The position numbers and the translations under genes are program-made. A model generated the notes under the pieces. That model saw only the letters and a program-made list of their open reading frames with translations. It searched no databases and was not told the origin of the DNA. Positions 45,343 through 54,068 of a DNA stretch of 64,000 bases are shown one piece after another (position 1 is the stretch's first letter; each line of letters opens with the position of its first letter). Source of the stretch: Paenibacillus phytohabitans (GTDB lineage: Bacteria > Bacillota > Bacilli > Paenibacillales > Paenibacillaceae); assembly GCF_013141775.1 (NCBI RefSeq), contig NZ_WHOB01000069.1:535705-599704 (forward strand), written 5' to 3'.

Positions 45343-45570
45343 GCAGGTTTATTCTTGTATTTCATACAACAATCCTCCCGAACATCTGGCTATCTATGAA
45401 TTAAAGTTGCAAAACGTACAACAATGATGCTCAAAGTGCTTACTAACTAACTCTGAAAAGTCTCCATTAAGCGGTCTAAGAGATTCTGCCGGCATGCTTA
45501 CCGAGTGAATGAAACAACTTGCTGCACTCCCTGTCAGTTATCTGCGGCAATGGAATTCCTTGCCTGAATG

Positions 45571-45588
45571 TTAACTGTAACTTTTACA
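45571..45588 (+). promoter_or_regulatory. Possible Pho box
   Basis: TTAACT and TTTACA, 6 bp apart (TTAACTGTAACTTTTACA), resemble tandem PhoP hexamers (TTAACA-like, about 11-bp period). It lies 104 bp upstream of the GlpP/Ugp genes, whose products salvage phosphate-containing glycerol compounds. Weak match. Confidence 0.25.
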
Positions 45589-45691
45589 GCGCTCTGATAT
45601 TAAGCGAATAAAAGCTCTGTAACATAGAGTCTAGGACCAGCAGGAAGACATGCTGGCAGACACAAGCTATAAGTGAAGGGAGGATGCTTAC

Positions 45692-46252
45692 TTGAAGCAT
45701 AACCCCATTATTGCTTCGATCACCGAGGAGTCACAGATTGATCAGGCGGTTGCCTGCGGTGTGAAGCGTGTGAATCTGATGACCGGCAACATTAATAACC
45801 TGGGGCAGATTGTGAAGCCGCTGCAGAATGCAGGCAAGCAGGTATTCGTTCATGTGGAGATGGTTGGCGGGATTGGCAGAGATGCTGCGGCGATTCAGTA
45901 TTTGGCTGAAGCCTTCCGGATCGACGGGATCATTACCACCAAGAGCAATGCCATCGCCACAGCCAGAGCCCACGGGCTCGCCAGTATCCAGCGCTTCTTC
46001 GCCATTGATACGGCAGCGATAGAAACCGCGCTTCGGATGATCAAGACCTGTAATCCCGATGAGGTCGAGCTCATGCCCGGACTGATGCCGAGAATCATCA
46101 AGGATATGAAGCAGCGCATTAAGCAGCCGCTGATCGTAGGCGGACTGATCCGGGAAAAGCAGGAAATCAGCAGTGCGCTGGACAGCGGCGCCGATTATGT
46201 CTCGATTGGGGACGCGGCCCTGTGGCAGTGGAAGCGTGAAATAAGTGAATAA
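45692..46252 (+). CDS. glpP: Glycerol-3-phosphate-responsive antiterminator (GlpP-like)
   Basis: 186 residues from TTG 45692, 8 bp after GGGAGG. The whole protein matches the GlpP fold (PF04309): IASITEESQIDQAV, VNLMTGNINNLGQIVKPLQNAGK, FVHVEMVGGIGRD, DGIITTKSNAIATARA, LMPGLMPRIIKDMKQ and PLIVGGLIREKQEISSALDSGADYVSIG. In B. subtilis GlpP binds glycerol-3-phosphate and leader RNA to allow readthrough of glp genes. Here it heads a glycerophosphodiester and Ugp transport cluster instead of glpFK. A leader hairpin target was not identified with certainty. Confidence 0.9.
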   Translation: MKHNPIIASITEESQIDQAVACGVKRVNLMTGNINNLGQIVKPLQNAGKQVFVHVEMVGGIGRDAAAIQYLAEAFRIDGIITTKSNAIATARAHGLASIQRFFAIDTAAIETALRMIKTCNPDEVELMPGLMPRIIKDMKQRIKQPLIVGGLIREKQEISSALDSGADYVSIGDAALWQWKREISE

Positions 46253-46416
46253 CGTACCCCGGGGTGGAGACGATGAGAAAACCCAGCGGTCAGTTATTAG
46301 CATTCGAGGAGCCTTACGAGGCTGTAATCGGAGGCTTAATTTCTGGAGCTGGTTTTTTTGCGCGGAAATTCCGGTGCGGAGAACCAGTGAACCTGAATGA
46401 AAAGGAGCAAGCGCTG

Positions 46417-47214
46417 ATGGACATCGCTTCATATGAAGCCTACTGCTTTGATTTGGATGGGACCGTGCTGATTGGCGATCAGCTGCTTGCGGGTGTGGTG
46501 GACACGGTTGCGGAGCTGCGGCGAAGGGGCCGGAGAGTTCTTTTTCTGACCAACAGCTCGGTCCATACTCCCCGGGATTGCCAGCGCAGACTGGAGCACA
46601 TGGGGCTGGCCTGCGGGGAAGAGGAAATCTTGACGGCACTCTATGTCAGCGGCAGCTACTTCGCACGGGAAGAGCCGGAAGCCAGGGTGTATCTGGTTGG
46701 AGAAGCGGTGATGCGAAGGCAAATGGAGGAATTCGGAGTGGCCGTCACAGGGGACCCGGAGGCAGCGACCCATGTACTGGTAGGCATGGACCGCGAATTC
46801 AATTATGAGAAGCTGGTGCTCGGAATGAGAGCGGCAAGAGGGGGCGCCAGGCTGGTGGCGGTCAATCCCGATCCGGCCTGCCCGGTGCCCGGAGGTTATA
46901 TCCCGGATACCTGGGCGATTGTCAAAGCGCTGGAAACTGCGGCCGGGACAGAGGCTGATGTGATTATTGGCAAGCCTTCTTCCTATTATGCGCAGGAGGC
47001 GCTTCGGCTGCTGGCCTGTCCCCCGGAGCAATGCCTGATGGTGGGTGACCGGCTGGAGACAGACATTCTAATGGGTAACGGCAGCGGCATGCAGACGGCC
47101 CTAGTCCTTACCGGAGTTAGCACAAGAGCGGATATCACGCGACAGCAGATTCTTCCGGGTTATGTTCTGAACTCCCTGTCTGATCTGTTCAACAAGCAAG
47201 CCGAACCCCAATAA
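46417..47214 (+). CDS. HAD-superfamily phosphatase, NagD-like
   Basis: 265 residues from ATG 46417, 9 bp after AAAGGAG. An in-frame upstream ATG exists at 46273 but would add about 48 residues outside the fold. HAD motif I is CFDLDGTV, motif II LTNSS, and motifs III/IV are IIGKPSSYY and MVGDRLETDILMGNGSG. NagD/AraL-type enzymes dephosphorylate small sugar or polyol phosphates; next to glycerophosphodiesterases, glycerol phosphate is a reasonable substrate. Confidence 0.9.
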   Translation: MDIASYEAYCFDLDGTVLIGDQLLAGVVDTVAELRRRGRRVLFLTNSSVHTPRDCQRRLEHMGLACGEEEILTALYVSGSYFAREEPEARVYLVGEAVMRRQMEEFGVAVTGDPEAATHVLVGMDREFNYEKLVLGMRAARGGARLVAVNPDPACPVPGGYIPDTWAIVKALETAAGTEADVIIGKPSSYYAQEALRLLACPPEQCLMVGDRLETDILMGNGSGMQTALVLTGVSTRADITRQQILPGYVLNSLSDLFNKQAEPQ

Positions 47215-47231
47215 CAGGAGGATGAGAAACT

Positions 47232-47975
47232 ATGCAGGATTGTAAAATACTCGCCCACCGCGGTGCAAGCGCCTATGCACCGGAGAATACACTGGAAGCC
47301 TTCAGGCTCGCAGTGCAGCAGCATGCCGACGGTCTGGAAATCGATATTCATCTGACCAAAGACGGGGAGATCGTGGTGATTCATGATGATACGATCGACC
47401 GCACCTCTAATGGAAAAGGAGATATTATGGACTACACGCTGGCTGAGCTGAAGGCCTTCCGCTTCAATAAGGGCTTCGAGGAGCAATACCCGGAAGCGCA
47501 GATTCCTTCCCTCCGTGAAGTGCTGGAATTGGTGAAGGGACATGACTTATATCTGAATATTGAAGTGAAGGATATCCTCTCGAAGTCGGAGCTGTATAAC
47601 GGACTCGGGAAAGAAGCGGCGAAGCTGGTGGAGGAGTATGGCCTCAGCGGACAAGTGATCTTCTCTTCCTTCAATCATACCTCTATGGTAAGGCTCAAGG
47701 AATCTTGCCCGGAGATGCGGACAGCGCTGCTCTATATTGCAGGATTGTACGAGGGCGGGAAATATGCGCAAATGACCGGAGCCGATGCTCTGCATCCCTT
47801 GTACATCGGGGTTAACCGCGAACTGGTAGAAGAAGCCCACTCGGCAGGAGTTCAGGTCAATGCCTGGACAGTGAATGATCCGGTCCATATCCGCATGATG
47901 CTGGAGGCCGGAGTAGACGCGATCATCACTGACCGTCCGGATGTCTGTTATCAGCTTAGAGAGGTACGCGCATGA
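47232..47975 (+). CDS. Glycerophosphodiester phosphodiesterase 1
   Basis: 247 residues, cytoplasmic. ILAHRGASAYAPENT (the HRG metal/catalytic motif), LEIDIHLTKDGEIVVIHDDTIDRTS (E-x-D and the second catalytic His) and NAWTVND near the end are the GDPD (PF03009) hallmarks. It hydrolyses glycerophosphodiesters to glycerol-3-phosphate and an alcohol. Its stop overlaps the start of the second GDPD gene by 4 bp. Confidence 0.94.
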   Translation: MQDCKILAHRGASAYAPENTLEAFRLAVQQHADGLEIDIHLTKDGEIVVIHDDTIDRTSNGKGDIMDYTLAELKAFRFNKGFEEQYPEAQIPSLREVLELVKGHDLYLNIEVKDILSKSELYNGLGKEAAKLVEEYGLSGQVIFSSFNHTSMVRLKESCPEMRTALLYIAGLYEGGKYAQMTGADALHPLYIGVNRELVEEAHSAGVQVNAWTVNDPVHIRMMLEAGVDAIITDRPDVCYQLREVRA

Positions 47976-48706
47976 AGCAGACCCAGATACTGGCTCACCG
48001 GGGAGCAAGCGCCTATGCACCGGAGAATACGATGGCCGCATTCGGGCTGGCTCTCGACATGGGGGCGCATGGCATTGAACTGGATGTGCAGCTGACCCGG
48101 GACGGGAAGCTGGTGGTGATCCACGATCTGTCCATTGACCGGACTTCGGACGGGACCGGTCTGGTCGGAGAACTGACGCTCGAAGAGCTGCGGCAGTATG
48201 ATTTCTCGTATGCTTTTGCCGGGAAATACGGAACGGACGGAAGCCGCCTGCCGGAGCTTGGCGAGGTGATGGAGTTCGCCATGAAGCACGGGCTGTACAT
48301 CAACATCGAGACCAAGGATTATTCCCGGCCTTACGGTGAAGTGAATATGCGGACAGCGGAGCTGGTGCGCCGTTATGGCTACACAGAGAATACGCTGATC
48401 TCTTCGATTAATCACAATGCCGTGGCCCGGCTGAAGCGCGATTACCCGGAGCTCAAGACGGCGATTGCGTTCATGGAAAGCTTCTACCGGCTGGAGGCAT
48501 ATGCGGCGAATTGCCGGGCGGATGTACTGCATCCGTATTATCTGGGGGTAGATGAAGCCTTCATGGAGCTGGCGGACCGCAGCCGGTTCGAGGTTAATCC
48601 CTGGACCGTGGACGATGAGGCAGAGATGATCCGCTTGCGGAATCTGGGGGTTACGCGGATTATGACCAATAAACCAGACCTTGCACGGGAGTGCCTGAAG
48701 AACTGA
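47972..48706 (+). CDS. Glycerophosphodiester phosphodiesterase 2
   Basis: 244 residues; overlaps the first GDPD gene by ATGA, so translation is coupled. Same motifs: ILAHRGASAYAPENT, IELDVQLTRDGKLVVIHDLSIDRTS and NPWTVDD. The two proteins look like an old tandem duplication with diverged middles, which may give different preferences for the alcohol group. Confidence 0.94.
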   Translation: MKQTQILAHRGASAYAPENTMAAFGLALDMGAHGIELDVQLTRDGKLVVIHDLSIDRTSDGTGLVGELTLEELRQYDFSYAFAGKYGTDGSRLPELGEVMEFAMKHGLYINIETKDYSRPYGEVNMRTAELVRRYGYTENTLISSINHNAVARLKRDYPELKTAIAFMESFYRLEAYAANCRADVLHPYYLGVDEAFMELADRSRFEVNPWTVDDEAEMIRLRNLGVTRIMTNKPDLARECLKN

Positions 48707-48752
48707 GAGACGAAAGGAAGCAGGCGGAAGACCACTGCTGGAGGAGGAGAAT

Positions 48753-49844
48753 ATGAGCGGCATCGTTCTGGAAAAGGTAACCAAGAAATACGGCGACAAG
48801 CTGATTATTGAGGATTTGAATCTGACGATTGAGAGCGGCAGCTTCACGGTGCTGGTCGGCCCTTCCGGGTGCGGCAAGTCTACAACGCTAAGAATGATTG
48901 CCGGACTGGAGCATTCCACGGAAGGCTCAATTCACATCGGCGGGGTAAGCATGAATCAGGTAGAGCCGGGCAAACGGAATCTGGCGATGGTATTTCAGAA
49001 TTATGCCTTGTACCCGACCATGACGGTCGAGAAGAACATCGAATACGGGCTGAAGAATAACAAAGTGCCGAAGGAGGAACGCCAGCGGCTGATTACTGAA
49101 ATTGCGGAGACCGTCGGACTGACCAGGCATTTGCACAAAAAGCCGGAGTTTCTCTCCGGCGGTGAACGCCAGCGGGTCGCCTTGGCGCGGGCCATGGTCA
49201 AGAAGCCTGCCGTGTTCCTGATGGACGAGCCGCTGTCCAATCTGGATGCCAAGCTGAGGCAGCAGATGCGCGCAGAGCTGATTGAGCTGCATAAGAAGCT
49301 GGGTGCGACCTTTGTCTACGTAACCCATGATCAGGTGGAGGCAATGAGCATGGGCACCCGGATCGTGCTGATGGATGGCGGGAAGGTCATGCAGGAGGAT
49401 AACCCGCACAACCTCTATTACGATCCGGCCAACCTGTTCTCCAGCCGTTTCATTGGCACCCCGCCGATGAATATTCTCGCACTCGACCGCTGCGGGGAAG
49501 AGATCCGTAAGCTGGCTCCGCAGCAGGCCCGGTATCTCGGCTTCCGGCCGGAGAAGGCGAAGTTCACCCTGGAGCCGGGAATGGAGCCGGACAATACCGT
49601 TAGCCTGACGGGTACGCTCAGCGGCCGGGAGCTGCTCGGGTCGGAGATTATCTACAAAGTGCTGCTGGAGAACGGGCTGATCATTTCGGTGAAATGCTTC
49701 GACCGTCCGGAACGCGAGCTGGAAGCAGTGAGACTCTATGTGAAGAAAGAGCATCTGGCATTCTTCGACGCACAGGAGCAGCGGGTCCGGGTAGCTGCAC
49801 AGTCCGGAATCAGCACAGCCGGAAGCATCGGTGATTCGGCATGA
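48753..49844 (+). CDS. ugpC: ABC transporter ATP-binding protein, UgpC/MsmX type
   Basis: 363 residues. Walker A GPSGCGKST, Q-loop FQNYALYP, signature LSGGERQRVALARA, Walker B VFLMDEPLSNLDA, H-loop VYVTHDQ, then a C-terminal MalK-like regulatory domain (YLGFRPEKAKF). It energises the Ugp permeases that follow. It is the only ABC ATPase in the window, and MsmX-type ATPases can serve several CUT1 importers, so it might also drive the importers at 3023, 17050 and 32956. The next gene overlaps it by 4 bp. Confidence 0.93.
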   Translation: MSGIVLEKVTKKYGDKLIIEDLNLTIESGSFTVLVGPSGCGKSTTLRMIAGLEHSTEGSIHIGGVSMNQVEPGKRNLAMVFQNYALYPTMTVEKNIEYGLKNNKVPKEERQRLITEIAETVGLTRHLHKKPEFLSGGERQRVALARAMVKKPAVFLMDEPLSNLDAKLRQQMRAELIELHKKLGATFVYVTHDQVEAMSMGTRIVLMDGGKVMQEDNPHNLYYDPANLFSSRFIGTPPMNILALDRCGEEIRKLAPQQARYLGFRPEKAKFTLEPGMEPDNTVSLTGTLSGRELLGSEIIYKVLLENGLIISVKCFDRPERELEAVRLYVKKEHLAFFDAQEQRVRVAAQSGISTAGSIGDSA

Positions 49845-50719
49845 AGCGGCTGCATCCTTCCGTGAAGGTGCTTCCCTATTTGCTGGTTGCTCCGGCAGTG
49901 ATCATCCTGACCGTATTTTATCTCTATCCGATTCTGTACAACATTTATTTGAGCTTCTTCACCTGGAATATGCGCGGGCCGATGAAGTTCGCCGGACTTA
50001 GCAACTATGCAGAGCTGTTCAGCGGCCGGGATTTCCTCCATACCCTGCTCAATACGCTGCTGTACATGGTCATGGACGTTGGGCTGGTGATGGTGCTGGC
50101 GATGGGGCTGGCGCTCTTTTTACAGAAAAACACACCCCTGAACCGCTTCATCCAGACGCTGAGCTTCACGCCCAACATTATCTCGCTGGTATCCGTGTCG
50201 CTAATCTGGATGTGGCTGATGAACACGGATACGGGGCTGTTCAATTATCTGCTGTCTGTGCTGGGAGCAGCGCCGGTGGGCTGGCTGACCGATAAGGATG
50301 TGGCGCTGTTCTCGCTGGTACTCGTCTCGGTCTGGAAATCTGTCGGGTTCAATGCACTGATCATTTGCTCTGCCCTTGGCTCCATTCCGGGGTATCTCTA
50401 TGAGGCTGCGGCTCTGGACAATGCGTCCAAGCGATCCGTTTTCTTTCAAATTACGCTGAAGATGATCTCACCGACCTTGTTCTTCCTGATCCTGATGAAT
50501 ATCATCGGGTCCTTCCAGGTGTTCGAGACGATCAATATCATGACACAGGGTGGTCCATCCAACGCAACGAACACGCTGATCTTCAGCATTTATAAGCAGA
50601 GCTTCGAATATTACCGGGTCGGCTACGCTTCCGCAATGGCGGTCGTGCTGATGGGTATCGTGGGGCTGATTACGATTTTCTACTTCAAAGCACTGAATAA
50701 ACGGGTTCATTACCGCTAA
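49841..50719 (+). CDS. ugpA: Ugp-type ABC permease 1 (UgpA-like)
   Basis: 292 residues with six membrane segments; start overlaps the ATPase gene's stop and has no own clear binding site, so it is translationally coupled. EAA loop YLYEAAALDNASKRSVFFQI (DN instead of the common DG), FQVFETINIMTQGGP typical of UgpA/MalF. Transport of sn-glycerol-3-phosphate or glycerophosphodiesters inferred from neighbours. Confidence 0.9.
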   Translation: MKRLHPSVKVLPYLLVAPAVIILTVFYLYPILYNIYLSFFTWNMRGPMKFAGLSNYAELFSGRDFLHTLLNTLLYMVMDVGLVMVLAMGLALFLQKNTPLNRFIQTLSFTPNIISLVSVSLIWMWLMNTDTGLFNYLLSVLGAAPVGWLTDKDVALFSLVLVSVWKSVGFNALIICSALGSIPGYLYEAAALDNASKRSVFFQITLKMISPTLFFLILMNIIGSFQVFETINIMTQGGPSNATNTLIFSIYKQSFEYYRVGYASAMAVVLMGIVGLITIFYFKALNKRVHYR

Positions 50720-50733
50720 AGGGGGGTGAAACA

Positions 50734-51561
50734 ATGAGAGTTTGGCTCCGGCTGCCGGGTGCAGGACTGCGGATCATTGTATCTGTTCTGCTGATCGTGA
50801 TCTTCCTGATGCCGTTCTATTGGATGATCCTCACCGCGTTCAAGACGCTGGGCGAGGTGCTTCGGATGCCGCCGAAATTCTGGGTGGATTCGCTGCAATG
50901 GCAGAATTTCCGGGATGCTTTTACTAGGATTAACTTTCTGCATTATACCCGGAATTCCCTGATCATTACGCTCGGGACGATGCTCGGCCAGCTGGTCGTT
51001 GTTGTTCCGGCAGCCTATGCTTTCGCAAGATATCAATTCAAGGGTAAAAATGCGCTGTTCGGCATCGTGCTCGCCACCATGATGATTCCGGGCCAGCTGA
51101 TCTTCCTGCCGATCTTCGTGATGTTTGCGAAGTCCGGGCTGCTGAACACGTATGTATCGCTCATCGTGCCCTTCATTGCCAGCGGTACGGCCATCTTCAT
51201 GCTGCGGCAGACCTTCATGCAGGTGCCGGATTCCCAGCTGGAGGCAGCCCGTCTGGATAATGCCAGTGAGTTCAAAATCATCTACACGATCATGATGCCT
51301 GCCGCTGTGCCCACCTTGTCCACACTCGCGCTGCTGACGTTCATCGGGACGTGGAACAGTTACTTTTTCCCGCTCGTATGGACCACAACGGATGCTGTCC
51401 GGACCTTGCCGCTTGGAATTCAGAAGCTTCAGGATGTAGAGGGGCTCAGCCCGCAGATCGTGATGGCCGGGAATATGATGCTGATCGTGCCGATTCTGCT
51501 GGTCTTCCTGATTGCACGCAAGCAGATTATCAAAGCGTTCACCTACATGGGAGTGAAGTAG
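50734..51561 (+). CDS. ugpE: Ugp-type ABC permease 2 (UgpE-like)
   Basis: 275 residues, the usual family length, with six membrane segments. ATG follows AAAGGGGGGTGAAAC. EAA loop QLEAARLDNASEFKIIYTI shares the DN variant with its partner; GTWNSYFFPLVW and QIIKAFTYMGVK are typical. Forms the membrane channel with the preceding permease. Confidence 0.92.
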   Translation: MRVWLRLPGAGLRIIVSVLLIVIFLMPFYWMILTAFKTLGEVLRMPPKFWVDSLQWQNFRDAFTRINFLHYTRNSLIITLGTMLGQLVVVVPAAYAFARYQFKGKNALFGIVLATMMIPGQLIFLPIFVMFAKSGLLNTYVSLIVPFIASGTAIFMLRQTFMQVPDSQLEAARLDNASEFKIIYTIMMPAAVPTLSTLALLTFIGTWNSYFFPLVWTTTDAVRTLPLGIQKLQDVEGLSPQIVMAGNMMLIVPILLVFLIARKQIIKAFTYMGVK

Positions 51562-51627
51562 CGGGAATACCCTGCGGCCTTGCATGTTGAATACCAAATA
51601 CAGCAGTTCATGGAGGAGAAACGAATA

Positions 51628-52938
51628 ATGAAGGTATGGGGAAAAAGAGTAGCTCCGCTGCTCGCCACTGTTGCATTGACCGCCGTTCTTGCAGGCTGTG
51701 CCACCACCGAAGCCGAATCCAGTGTAGCGGCCTATGAGAAAGGGGATTCCGTCCTCGAGCTGAATTTCTGGACTTCTGCCGTGGAGGATGTGAACCAGAA
51801 TCTGGTGAACCAGTTCAACGAGACGAAGGGAGCCGAGCTGAATATCCATGTGAATGCTGAATATCAGGGCGATTACTGGGAAATGCAGCAGAAGATCAAC
51901 GCCGCAGCCATAGCGGGTACGCTGCCGAATGTTTTTATTGATGAAGTGGCGATGACTAAGGGCTTTGCCGACAGTGACATTATTGCCAATCTGGAACCGT
52001 TCATGGAAACAGACAAATTCGATACCTCGGATTTCAAAATCGGCGACCTCGGCAACCTGTATCTGGGCGAGGATCTGTATGCCTTTCCGCATATGCGGAG
52101 TGTTCCCGTGATGTATGTAAACAAGACGCTCGCCGCTAAAGAGGGACTGGATCCGAACGGTCCGGCGACCTTTGCCGAACTGGAGGCCTATCTGCAGACC
52201 GCTTATGATGCTACCGGCCAGCCGCCGATGTACCTGTTCAACTATGACTTCTGGGTGATGGAGGCGCTGCTGCATTCGTACTCGGATACCAATGTGGTCA
52301 ATGAGGATGAGACGAAATCCAACATCAACAGCGAAGGTGCAGTGAAGCTGATCACCTTCATTGAAGATCTGGAATCCAAGGGTCTGATCAAAGTGCTCGG
52401 GGTCACAGACAAGGATGCTTACTATGCCTCCATTGCCAATCCGGCCACTGCGCTAATCTTCTCCAGTGTCGGTGGCTACAAAACCTTCGCCGGCATGGCC
52501 GCAGAGAGTGGAATTGATCTCGGCGTATCCATGATTCCTGCCGGAGATGACGGCAAACGGGGCGTCCCGGTCGGCGGATCGAATACGTATCTGGCGAATA
52601 CGGGAACGGATAATGAGAAGGCGGCCGCTTTCGAATTCATGAAATGGCTGTCGGATACCGAGCAGGCAGCGTATGCTTCTGCTAATACCGGATATCTTCC
52701 GACCCGTCTTACTTCCCTGGACACAGACTTGATGAAAGAGACCATAGCTGCTTTCCCTGGCTACAAGGTCGCTTCCGATGAGCTGGAATTCAGCAAAATG
52801 CGTCCGATGACCGGTACGTACCATGAGATTGAAGATCTGATGGGTACGCGCATCAACGATATCTGGCTGGAGAACCTGCCAATACAGGCAAGCCTGGACA
52901 ATCTCGCCAAAGAGGTGGATGACATCCTGAACCGCTGA
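51628..52938 (+). CDS. ugpB: Ugp-type substrate-binding lipoprotein (UgpB-like)
   Basis: 436 residues from ATG 51628, which follows GGAGGAG; a GTG-like start upstream (51580) precedes that site. Lipobox VLAGCATT (Cys24). Family 1 solute-binding domain: LNFWTSAVEDVNQNLVNQFNETKG, GTLPNVFIDE, GPATFAELEAYLQTAYDATGQPP, GGSNTYLANTGTDNEKAAAFEFMKWLSD. Predicted to bind glycerol-3-phosphate or a glycerophosphodiester. Last gene of the cluster, followed by a terminator. Confidence 0.88.
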   Translation: MKVWGKRVAPLLATVALTAVLAGCATTEAESSVAAYEKGDSVLELNFWTSAVEDVNQNLVNQFNETKGAELNIHVNAEYQGDYWEMQQKINAAAIAGTLPNVFIDEVAMTKGFADSDIIANLEPFMETDKFDTSDFKIGDLGNLYLGEDLYAFPHMRSVPVMYVNKTLAAKEGLDPNGPATFAELEAYLQTAYDATGQPPMYLFNYDFWVMEALLHSYSDTNVVNEDETKSNINSEGAVKLITFIEDLESKGLIKVLGVTDKDAYYASIANPATALIFSSVGGYKTFAGMAAESGIDLGVSMIPAGDDGKRGVPVGGSNTYLANTGTDNEKAAAFEFMKWLSDTEQAAYASANTGYLPTRLTSLDTDLMKETIAAFPGYKVASDELEFSKMRPMTGTYHEIEDLMGTRINDIWLENLPIQASLDNLAKEVDDILNR

Positions 52939-52960
52939 TTATAGATGATGTTTATAGCAA

Positions 52961-53008
52961 GCAGAGCAGTGAGTCTCCGGTAACGGGAGAATCGCTGCTC
53001 TGCTTTTT
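52961..53008 (+). terminator. Rho-independent terminator
   Basis: GCAGAGCAG (52961-52969) pairs with CTGCTCTGC (52995-53003), with inner TCTCCGG/CGGGAGA pairing, then TTTTT (53004-53008). It closes the glycerophosphodiester/Ugp cluster. Confidence 0.93.
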
Positions 53009-53109
53009 GGGTTCACTGCGGCTGGTTTCTGCGCGTGTTGGGCAAATTCACCTAAGCTATTCATTCTTAGACGAATATGGGCTATACTGAAGTTTCTGTT
53101 AATCTATAT

Positions 53110-53249
53110 CCGCAAAAATATATGTAATCGCTGAGTTCCGTAATGGAAGCGGGGAAACCAAGTTTTCTGGGGTGAATCTCGAGAAATCGAGTAGGGCTAC
53201 TCTTCAAGCCCGAATCCGGCAGCTAACCCCGTAAGCGACATGAGAGGAT
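53110..53249 (+). promoter_or_regulatory. c-di-AMP riboswitch (ydaO/yuaA type)
   Basis: The region has the conserved order of the ydaO aptamer: ATCGCTGAG (near 53127), GCGGGGAAACCA (53149-53160), TGGGGTGAATC (53168-53178), GTAGGGCTAC, AGCCCGAATCCGGCAGCTAA and CCCCGTAAGCG (up to 53237), followed by TGAGAGGA. TCGCT (53128-53132) can close the element with AGCGA (53234-53238). The ribosome binding site of the next gene (GAGAGGA, 53242-53248) lies within the 3' edge of the motif and no terminator hairpin follows, so control may act on translation. This RNA class senses c-di-AMP and usually turns genes off when it is bound. Confidence 0.88.
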
Positions 53250-53258
53250 GCACAGGTA

Positions 53259-54068
53259 ATGCCGTATATTGACGTCAATGGAACTACCCTCTATTACGAG
53301 GTGTCGGGCAGTGGTCTGCCCATTGTTTTTATTCATGATTATTCGACTTCACATCATCTGTTCGAGCCTCAGGCGGAGTATTTCAGCAAGCGGGCGAAAG
53401 TGATCTTGTTTGACTTAAGAGGGAATGGGCAATCCGGTAAAATGGATGTAGAGATCAGCCGGATTGTAGACACGCAGTGTGAAGATCTGAAGGGATTGTT
53501 GGATGGACTGTCCGTAGAACGGGCCGTCATCGTAGCTTGTTCCAGCGGCGCTGTGCTCGCCCAGAAGTTCGCCTATCTGAATCCGGAACGGGTAATTAAT
53601 CTGGTGTTGGTGGACAATTACTTCCAAGGAGATTATACGGCCAAAGGCAGCAAAGTGCTGGAGCTCTTTCAAATCTGCGCATGGGTCGCCCATTATCTTC
53701 CGGCTGAAATGTTCATCCGGTCTTTGCGCATTACATATAACAAATGGCTGTCTGCGTATCATATTCTGAGAAGAGAGCTTGTCCATGAACGGACAACAGA
53801 ATTGATTAAACAGCGTCTGGCACTAAGACATACGGACAGCTACGGGTTTGCACTGAGGCTGCAGGTTCCCGTTCTTTGTGTATCAGGCAATCAGAATGAG
53901 CGGGTTCTGGAGCAGGTGAGACAAACAGCGGCCAAATATCCGCTCGCCACGCTGGCAATACTTGAAGATGCCATGTATCCCAGCCATTTATGTCAGCCGC
54001 AGCACTTCAACCGGCTATTGCTTGATTACCTGAAAGACCAGCAATGCTTCCAGCGGAAAATTTATTAA
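53259..54068 (+). CDS. Alpha/beta hydrolase downstream of c-di-AMP riboswitch
   Basis: 269 residues; ATG is 10 bp after GAGAGGA. Alpha/beta hydrolase fold: YYEVSGSGLPIVFIHDYSTS (oxyanion region), FDLRGNGQSG, nucleophile elbow IVACSSGAVLAQ with Ser in C-S-S-G rather than the usual G-x-S-x-G, and a C-terminal His in MYPSHLCQP. The usual catalytic acid position reads VSGNQNE, with no clear Asp, so the triad may be altered. Cytoplasmic, no signal peptide. No obvious link to K+ or cell-wall functions normally governed by this riboswitch class. Substrate unknown. Confidence 0.85.
   Translation: MPYIDVNGTTLYYEVSGSGLPIVFIHDYSTSHHLFEPQAEYFSKRAKVILFDLRGNGQSGKMDVEISRIVDTQCEDLKGLLDGLSVERAVIVACSSGAVLAQKFAYLNPERVINLVLVDNYFQGDYTAKGSKVLELFQICAWVAHYLPAEMFIRSLRITYNKWLSAYHILRRELVHERTTELIKQRLALRHTDSYGFALRLQVPVLCVSGNQNERVLEQVRQTAAKYPLATLAILEDAMYPSHLCQPQHFNRLLLDYLKDQQCFQRKIY

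Noticed and set aside
46264..46416. N-terminal extension of the NagD-like phosphatase
   Set aside because: The HAD fold starts right after ATG 46417, which has its own AAAGGAG; the extension has no family match.
50716..52275. A 519-codon open frame on the minus strand under the Ugp permease and binding-protein genes
   Set aside because: It is the antisense of two well-supported genes; its composition is His/Arg/Gln-rich without domains and it has no binding site.
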